64,000 bases of DNA from Gnetum montanum (taxonomy: Eukaryota; Streptophyta; Gnetopsida; Gnetales; Gnetaceae), in contig MNCI01001077.1 in NCBI GenBank assembly GCA_015680685.1, positions 231,525 to 295,524 on the forward strand, read 5' to 3'. The position numbers and the translations under genes were made by a program. The notes under the pieces were generated by a model. The model did no database searches, was not told the origin of the DNA, and was given only the letters and a program-made list of their open reading frames with translations. Each line of letters starts with the position of its first letter. Within the stretch, counting starts at the first letter, position 1. Shown here one piece after another: positions 56,731 to 64,000 of the stretch.

Positions 56731-58600
56731 ATGTTCAAAGGGGTACCTTTGTTTTCCATGAACCTAGTCGTGTGACTGAAGCTGAAATGTTAGTAGCTGG
56801 AAACAACCACCAATGGGTTGCAATTTTGGTTTCAAGGCTCTAAATAGAATTCTTGAAGCTTTGAAAGAAAATTTACTCTTTGTTTCATGTGCATTTTACT
56901 TTTTCTTATGGTATACTTGAGGGGCAAGATGGCACTCCCAAAAGCCAAACATCTATGATGAAGAAGCCCAAAACCTCATAGCCTCAAGATTTTACTTGTT
57001 TGACCTCATTACAACCTCTAAAATCCATTTACCCCATTCTTCCATGCTAGAGTGACTCATCTAGCATGGGAATAGTGGGGAGACCTTAAGTTCCCTTAAA
57101 CAACCTTCAAACAAGCTTGAAATTAGCTAGAAACTTGCAAAATCAAAGTCTATAGTGCTAGGGGCCTAGAAACCTAGTAAAAGTGCCCCTAAATCACTCT
57201 AACTTTATAAAATAAGTTTCTCCCTATTTTTCCATTTTTAGGATATTATTTATACCATGGAAAAAGGGTGGAAGTCATTTTGATAACTATTGACACTCAA
57301 ATTACCTCAAATTGCCTTAGAATGAAGCTAGAAGATGCACAAGTTCTACATCTAGACTCCAATTTCCTATTTGATCATATTTTTCCTTCTTTTGGCTTTG
57401 ATTTTTGTTCTCCATGCTAAATCACATCTTTTCCACACTGGCCAGCATGGAAACAAGTGGGGAAAGCTTCAGAACCTATTTTTTGACCTTTGTAGACCTC
57501 CAAAATGCTTAATTTTATGGGATACGATCATGCAATACCTTTTGAAGGTCCTCAAACCTAAATTTTGGACCTTCAAACATCCCAAAACATATTTAACTTA
57601 GTCTCCATACTAAGGGTCCTTATTTTCATCCTAAGCCTTGGATGAAAGCCTCAAAGCACTCGATTTTTGGGTCTAAACAACCTAGAAATAGCTCTAATTG
57701 ATGCCTAAACTTACCTAATAGCATTGTAGACTCAAAACATAGCCTGATAAGGCCTAAAACTAGCAAAAATCTAACCACTTTTGGCCTATATTAACCAAAT
57801 TTATGACATATAATCTATTTTTCTTAATATTTTCCTTATTACATAATGTGTAAGCTTGATTTTGGACTTATGTTGCACTAATGACATGGTTGACCTTCTA
57901 TAGCTTGATATAGCCTTATATGTTTGTTGCTTGTCTTGTTATAGCTCTATTTACATTTTTCTGGTCTTTACATGGTATCAAATAGTGGGGTTTGACCTTC
58001 TCTAATAGCTATTTGACACCATATGACAATGCCTTGCTAAACGTCTTAAACTAGCATCATAGTCCACCAAGATTATAAACTAGCATCATGGCCTATTAAG
58101 GACCAAAGCTAGAAAAATGATGGCATTTATTGACCATTTTTAGCTTTATAATTCCCTTTTTTTGACCTTTATGTGATCTTTTTTCAGATCTATTTCACTT
58201 TACTAAATTCACCTTATCTCACTAATGACCTTCGATGGCCTTGATTACATTAAAGTTGTATATGTTTTATGGCATTTTAACATTATTTATTAACTTTTAA
58301 CTAGGTTCCACTTCATATGATTTTGGTTTATATGTATTATCAAAGTATGAGTACCTAGGAGCAAATTAGTTTTCCTTTGTATTTAGATGGACCTCACGAT
58401 GATAGTAAATGATGTATCAACCCTGATTGCCTAGATCTTGATCCTGAGAGTCTTGTAGACCACATAGCCATAATAGAGAAACCTTTAGAATGTCTTGAAA
58501 TCCTAGTCCAAACACTTGACTTAGAAGTAGGATACATAGTTGAAGACCCTCTAGTTGAGGTTTCTATCACAACATGGTGTTGAGAAAAAACCCCTTAAAC
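56731..58600. other. Unassigned stretch before element 4 pol, with an array-2-like motif
   Basis: No gag, protease or antisense gene is recognisable. At 58035-58100 two units carry CTTAAACTAGCATCATAGTCC and a close variant, the core of arrays 2 and 3 of elements 1 and 2. At 57745 GGCCTAAAACTAGCAAAAA resembles array 1. Only about 280 bp separate these two motifs, against more than 4 kb in elements 1 and 2. Confidence 0.4.
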
Positions 58601-58629
58601 TAAGTTCCTCACTAGAGCCTCAATGTGTC

Positions 58630-59620
58630 CAAGATATCATCAAAGTCTTACAAAATAGCATTAAGGCATTGTCCTAGTCATATGAAGATATGCTAGGCCT
58701 AGATCCACATCTAGTCTAGCACAACATCATATTGGATCCTAGCATTAGACCAGTTAAGCAAAAACCATGCAAGATTAGACATAATTTGGCTTTGGTAGTT
58801 CGCAATGAAATATCAAACCTCTATCAAGAAAGTTTCATTAGGGCTATTGATTATGCAGAATGGGTATCTAACATAGTGGTAGTCCCTATGAAAAATGAAA
58901 GTATCTATATTTGCATTGATTTTCAAGGCCTAAATAAAGCAACAATCAAGGATGACTTCCCTTTTTGCAGTACTTATCAACTTATTGATAGAATAGCTGA
59001 ACATGCCTTGTTGTCCTTTATAGATGGATTCTTAGGATATAACCAAATTAGGATCAACCTCAAGCACCAACTTATCATAACCTTTATGACCACATGGGGT
59101 ACTTTTTGTTATAGCATGATGCCTTTTGGCCTTAAGAATGCTGGAGCAACATACCAAAGAGCCATGACTTGTAACTTCAGTGATCACATGTTAAGTTTGC
59201 TTACTGATTACATAGATGACATAACTATGAAGTCTAAGATAGCCAATGACAATGCTAATGACCTATATCTTATGCTTAAACAATGCCTCAAATATAAGCT
59301 TAGTATCAATCCTAAGAACTATGTCTTTGGTGTCAAGACTAGTAAGATGCTTGGCTTTCTAGTATCTAAAGTAGGGATACACATAGATCATAATAATATT
59401 AAGGCCATATCCAAATTTTCAACACATACCAATCCTAAGAAGATTTAGGAATTACAATATGGATTACAATTTATTTGTATGTTTATCGCTAGGCTTACGG
59501 AAAAGTTATAGCTCATGCAATAATTGCTTAAGAAAGGAGTTCACTATGAGTGAACAACTCAAAGCCAAAAGGACTTTAAAAACCTTAAGGAAGAGTTGAC
59601 ACAACTATTGATAATCTATC
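58630..59620 (+). pseudogene. Reverse transcriptase of element 4
   Basis: The pre-RT region reads YEDMLGLDPHLV and HNIILDPSIRPVKQKPCKI. The 58732-59448 frame is open for 238 codons: IYICIDFQGLNKATIKDDF, LLSFIDGFLGYNQIRI, WGTFCYSMMPFGLKNAGA and the active-site box YIDD in TDYIDDITMKSK. Isoleucine at the second box position is less common than Met or Val, but the two aspartates are kept. A TAG ends this frame near 59446, and homology continues (ELQYGLQFICMF). It is the longest uninterrupted coding stretch in the window. Confidence 0.85.
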
Positions 59621-59639
59621 CTCTACAAGATGGTAAACC

Positions 59640-60440
59640 ATTTCATATTTATCTATCCATCTCTAATACATTCATTACCTTTCTAGTTTGTCATAAATGT
59701 GATGATGGAGTAGAAATGCATATATACTACCTTAGCCATGCATTAGCTACCCACAAGACTTGATACACTGAGGTGGAGAAGTATTTTCTAGCACTAGTCT
59801 TCTCTTTGAAGAAATGGAAAAACTACATCTTCGAAAGCCAAGTCAATGTAATTTCCAAGGATAATGTACATAGAGTCATAATGATCAACATCTATAAAAG
59901 TAGCTATATAGCTTGATGGAAAGCCACAACTGTGAATTTCAACCTCCATTATGTCTCTAAATCATCAACAAAAGGTTAAGTTATAGCCATACAACTCATA
60001 GTTTCACCTATTTATAGCCATAGATCCTAAGTTCCTTCATGAATGCATTAACACAATTAACCAAGTGCCCAAGGCTTATGAGGTAGCCATGAACTTTGAC
60101 AAAGCTTCAATCGCCCATGGGGCTAGTGCTACTACCATTGTAACATTCTCATATGGTGAAATCCAATCCTTTGTCTATTTTTAGATGTTTTAATGTACCA
60201 ACAACATAGAAAAATATGAGGATCTAATAAGAGGGATGATGATAGCTCATGACCTAGGAATTAGATGCCAAGCCATCAAAGGTGATTCACAACTCATGGT
60301 TAACCAAGTAACCAAAGTCTATGCATGAAAAGTTAAGCACTTATAACCTTACTATGATCTAGGAAAGCAATTACTATAGTAATTCAGACATTGATGTTCA
60401 ATACCTACTCAAAAATAAAAATTCCATAGTTGATGCAATT
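59640..60440 (+). pseudogene. RNase H and second RNase H of element 4, decayed
   Basis: The first domain shows YYLSHALATHKT, EVEKYFLALVFSLKKWKNY and NFNLHYVSKSSTK up to about 59990. The second shows AMNFDKASIAHGASATT, CTNNIEKYEDLIRGM, GDSQLMVNQVTKVY and PYYDLGKQLL to about 60380. The dual arrangement again marks the Tat lineage. Several stops interrupt both. Confidence 0.7.
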
Positions 60441-60705
60441 CCAATGTTAGCCCTTATTGTGGCACCCAATGTGTTTAGCAACTTCCCCACCTTAACCATG
60501 GACTATGCTACTCCCATCACACAAAACACTGAGGATACCTTTGTGGTCATATTTCATACTGTTCCTCCTAAGGAATGGTATGATGATATCAAATTTTACA
60601 TTATTCATGGTAAATCCTCACAAGACTTGACTACTACTTAGAAGGATGTCATACACAATTGATCAAAGCAATATGTGATCATAGGTGGTAACACATTATG
60701 TCAAT
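60441..60705 (+). pseudogene. Integrase N-terminal fragment of element 4
   Basis: 60444-60641 reads PKEWYDDIKFYIIHGK, the linker preceding integrase (compare TQEWYANIKAYLQHGE in element 1), followed by a YVIIGGNTLCQL reading. Here the LTR begins. The zinc and catalytic domains are absent from the window. Confidence 0.7.
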
Positions 60706-61468
60706 TGAAACACCCTAAAATTTCAAGGCACTCTTGCTTCACTAGGATCTTGCAAATAAGGAAAACATTTCCATAAGTGTAGCCTCATGATAGTTTGGCA
60801 AGAAATGAATGCACTGAGTTTAGACTATTCAGTTCAGCAAGTTTTCTACCTCCAAACATGACAAGCCCGATGGACTATCAAGCCTGCCCACCTAGATGTT
60901 TCAGCCAGTTGACAGTCTATTCAGAAACCATGCTTGGAGTTGTCGATAGTGCTCAAGATGCATAAAATAGTTTCGAAAGTTTTATAGTGAAGAAGTTTGC
61001 TACCCTACGCTATGCTATGTAGCATAGCAAACCTTGGAAGATAGTTGCTCAGGAAATCAAGTGCAAACTATTACAAAATAGGGTGCTATGCTATGCTACA
61101 CTATGCAACGTAGCATAGTGTAGCAAAGACAAATCAGAAAGGTCTAGCTTACCAAATGATTCCAATGAAGAAATTGCACTCGACAAGCACTCTGGCCTTT
61201 AAAACTAGTTGCCCTCTTTGATTTCAAGTTCTTTAGCAAGGTCTCTTACTAGAAAGTGGTGGATTAAGCAAAAAAAAAGTAGGATATGCTAGGTACTATG
61301 CTATGCTATGCTACATAGTGTAGCACAGCGTAGAAAAAATATAAGAGCAGTAAGAAAAGTTTCAAATGTAAGTTCAACAAGTTCAAAGGCTCTCCTTTGC
61401 AAGTGTTAGTTGTAGCTATTAGCATGGTCAAAGCCTCAAACAAGTGTTTGGAATTTCAGCATGGGTCG
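60706..61468 (+). repeat. Partial LTR inserted in element 4
   Basis: It starts TGAAACACCC and matches the first 760 bp of the family LTR, including palindromic stretches at about 60996-61030, 61084-61126 and 61293-61330. It ends abruptly where the LTR of element 5 begins, so its remainder has been displaced or lost. Confidence 0.75.
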
Positions 61469-63123
61469 TGTAGCAACCAAAAATGTTAGTGGCTGGAAAA
61501 ATATCGAGGGGTCATCGACCATTGACAGTCTTAACCCGGTTTCTACAGGAGGGATGTGCTAGATGGGACAGAAATAGGATGCCCTAAACAGTCTGATCGA
61601 TCAAATAAGAACTTAGTCAGTGTTAATATAACCTTTCGCAACATGTAATTTGAAAGCGAAACTGATAGCGCGAAGTAATGCTTAAATGTAAAAGAGATAG
61701 AAAATAGTGTAAAATGTAATAATAAATACGAAAGAAAGTAAAATGTAGTTAGAAAAATGAACTACTTTGAAGCTACAACTTTACTTTGTCAAGATGGATA
61801 CAATTGGTTGCACAATGCTGAGAAGTCCAGAGATCTTGAGAGTAACCAAGATGCATAGAGTAAGATGGCTATGTGCTCGAATGTGGACTCAGGCATTAAC
61901 AATGAAAAGTGCTACCAAGGTGGTAGGAAAGAGTAGAAAAAAATGCCAACTAAGAGTGCTAACTATTTATAATGTCAAATAGAAATCTTATAATGCTTGA
62001 GGTTGCAGTGCTAACTTTTTCTTTGTTAGCCAACAAAATTGTTAGTCGACCATATTACTTAGAAAAATGAGGATCAGGAACCCTCCAAGTGTTGCTCATT
62101 GGAATATTTATAGGATTGAGGGCATGCAAAAGATGCGGTTTGGACACCACATGCCCTGGGATTTTACTGACCTGTCTATGCTGCACATGCCTACATGATC
62201 ATTGGCTAAATCTACCCTGCCATAATTACAAGCTTTCCACACTATAATTGCACTATCAGAGCAATGGTGTGATTAGGTGGAGTGCATTGATGTAGTGTAA
62301 GTTCTCACCACATTTTTCTTTGCTTCGTAGTGTATCATGTTTTGCATGGTGTAGCATCTTGTTACGCTATGCTACGCTACACAACGTAGTGTAGCTGTTG
62401 ATTTCAAGAAAAAAATTTGTGTTTTTCCTACTACATGCATTGGAAACCTTTGAAGAATGTTGACTATTTGTTGCATTTTTGCTATGCTACATAGCGTATC
62501 ATAGCGTAGTAGCTGGCCTTAGTCACAAAAAATCTACAAACTTTACCTTTTGTGCTACGAAACTTGCGAACTTGCTAACCCCACCCTTTGAGATGTGTTT
62601 TGTCACTTTCGCAGAATTGCTACACCTTGTTGCGCCATGTAGCTTAGCTTAGCGTAATAGCAAACATGACCTATTTTTTCCATGTTTGGCACTTTCTGAT
62701 GGAAGGAGACATTGCTAAAGGACTTGACGTCGGGTGAGGGGACTGACCGTCTAGCTTTTGCTACGCTATGCTATGCTGCATAGCATAGCGTAGCACTGTG
62801 CTTCTACAAACGTCTTCTGAAGTTTACCATGCTACATAGCGTAGCAAAATTCCTTGACTTAGAAAAATTGCTGAAGAGTTTTGTGCATTCTAAGAACTAC
62901 CAACAATTCCATGCACCACTCCTAAGTGTGATGTCAGCTAGATGAACTACTCAGGTGGGTAGGCTGGAGAGTCCATTTAGCCTATTGACACCTAGGGTAG
63001 AAAACTTGCCGAACTAGACATTCTAAACATTAGAGCATCCATCTCTTGAAGAACTTCTGTAACACTATGCAAATTCCAAAGACTTGGTGAAGAAATCGTG
63101 CCTCCAAATTTTTGGGTGTTTTA
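61469..63123 (-). repeat. 3' LTR of element 5
   Basis: This 1655-bp LTR reads on the minus strand from a degraded TAAAACACCC (63123) to GGTTGCTACA (61469). TATA is at 62105-62113. It contains the longest exact palindrome in the window (62760-62794: two 16-bp arms around 3 bp) and others at about 62340-62395, 62480-62510, 62617-62660 and 62826-62850. Confidence 0.8.
62760..62794. repeat. 35-bp exact palindrome in the element 5 LTR
   Basis: The arms GCTACGCTATGCTATG and CATAGCATAGCGTAGC are perfect reverse complements around CTG. It corresponds in position to a less perfect palindrome in each sister LTR, for example 22178-22212. Confidence 0.85.
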
Positions 63124-64000
63124 TTGGCCCATCTTTTTTGACATCTAGAGGATGGGCTCAAGAGACATTGACAAAGAATACGAAACACCATGGAAGATAA
63201 GATGTTAATGTTGCTACTCAGTGATCGTCAAGATGTTGCTTGGCTAGGATTGAGAGTGTTGTAGGGAGGAAGGAGGTTTAGGAAAAGTGTAAAGATGAGG
63301 TTTAGCAGAGTCCCTCGTTAGAGTGCTCATGAGGAAGTTATTCACGTTTCCATCTTTACTTTCACCGACCTTCAACCTCTTGTAGGATAGGTGTTTCTTT
63401 TCCAGGATGAGTTTTGTTACATCCATGTTGGGTTTTGACCTACCTACAGATGCTTCCCATGCATTGAGCTATGTTACACACATCATGGAATTTGCACTCT
63501 AAAGTAGCCAAGCTAGTCAAGGCACTCACTTTGCGATGTTGTAGCATTTGCTACTATGGCCAGATGTGCTTTCGATTGCACATTGTAAGCACCACGGAGA
63601 GTGAAACAACCATGATGCAAAGCAAGGGTAGAGGTCTTGCTTACTGTAGATGTTGTTGAAGCTCTTGGATGCTCGTGCTGGTGCACGGTGTCCAAAGTTG
63701 AAAGGCCAGTAGCAGTCTTGGAAACATCGGCATGGAGGAGTTGGTGTCGAAGGTGCCAGGAGTTGCTGTGAGTGAGAATGCTCTGAAATCCCTATCAAAG
63801 GCATGCATTCTTAGTTCAACTATGGGATCAGCTATGACATAGCTAAACATCGTGTGAGCCCAGATGTTAGCAGGGGGATGGAGGGTAACAATATTGTGGC
63901 TAAGCCACAATACTACTAGAACTCCAATGGTAGACACTGGCCAAGGTGGTGGGCCATGGCGACAGTAGGTGCAAAGGTCTAGTGTGATGTCATATGACAT
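63124..64000 (-). mobile_element. Element 5: 3' region of another family member, running off the window
   Basis: It is collinear with the conserved 3' regions of elements 1 and 2. A purine-rich tract (AAAAAAGATGGG on the minus strand) lies before the LTR. Minus-strand 63641-64000 is open (119 codons) and matches 5630-5941 of element 1, for example FSYVIADPIVELRMHAF against FSYKVVDPIAELIMHSF. Plus-strand frames match too, so the coding strand is uncertain. Integrase and the rest lie beyond the edge. Confidence 0.7.

Larger units (their letters stand above)
58600..60705 (+). mobile_element. Element 4: Tat-lineage pol fragment, interrupted by an LTR
   Basis: It carries RT, RNase H, a second RNase H and the beginning of integrase on the plus strand, related to but clearly diverged from elements 1 and 2. 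An LTR inserted at 60706 cuts integrase within its N-terminal region. No 3' part is present in the window. Confidence 0.8.

Overview
The window looks like transposon-rich, non-genic DNA from a large seed-plant nuclear genome. I found no intact host gene, rRNA, tRNA or CRISPR. Almost everything that can be named is a decayed LTR retrotransposon. Premature stops are mostly C-to-T or G-to-A changes, as expected for long-methylated plant DNA. The species cannot be named from this sequence.

Layout. 1-1.2 kb is one copy of an LTR-like repeat (called L2 here), whose inverted partner lies at 55.6-56.7 kb. 3.44-22.53 kb is a Ty3/gypsy element on the minus strand (element 1), with a solo LTR of the same family nested inside it. 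22.53-29.66 kb holds a very decayed minus-strand gypsy element of another lineage (element 3). 29.66-46.55 kb is a plus-strand sister of element 1 (element 2) that has lost its 5' LTR. 46.55-49.91 kb is unrecognised AT-rich sequence with a degenerate minisatellite. 49.91-54.86 kb is a complete but dead minus-strand Ty1/copia element with both LTRs, PBS and PPT. 58.6-60.7 kb is the pol part of a related gypsy element (element 4). It is interrupted by an LTR (60.7-61.47 kb), which is itself abutted by the 3' LTR and 3' region of another family member running off the right edge (element 5).

Elements 1 and 2 carry gag, PR, RT, RNase H, a second (archaeal-like) RNase H and integrase, the domain order of the Tat lineage. 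The most interesting feature is between PR and RT. Both elements carry, on the strand opposite to pol, a cassette that looks like a complete spliced gene: TATA box, start codon, eight inferred exons with GT-AG borders at matching places, an acidic glutamate-rich linker, a predicted coiled coil and an acidic C-terminus. Exons 1, 2 and 3 are 119, 449 and 287 bp in both copies. The cassette is bracketed by short tandem arrays that share the core CTTAAACTAGC or CTAAAACTAGC, and a third such array follows integrase. I do not recognise the encoded protein.

The LTRs of this family are 1.65-1.85 kb, start TGAAACACCC, end near GGTCGCTACA, and carry about five hairpin-forming quasi-palindromes built on GCTATGCTA/TAGCATAGC. 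There is also a likely assembly problem: two short segments flanked by single N characters (1614-1686 and 51461-51717) appear to be in the wrong orientation.
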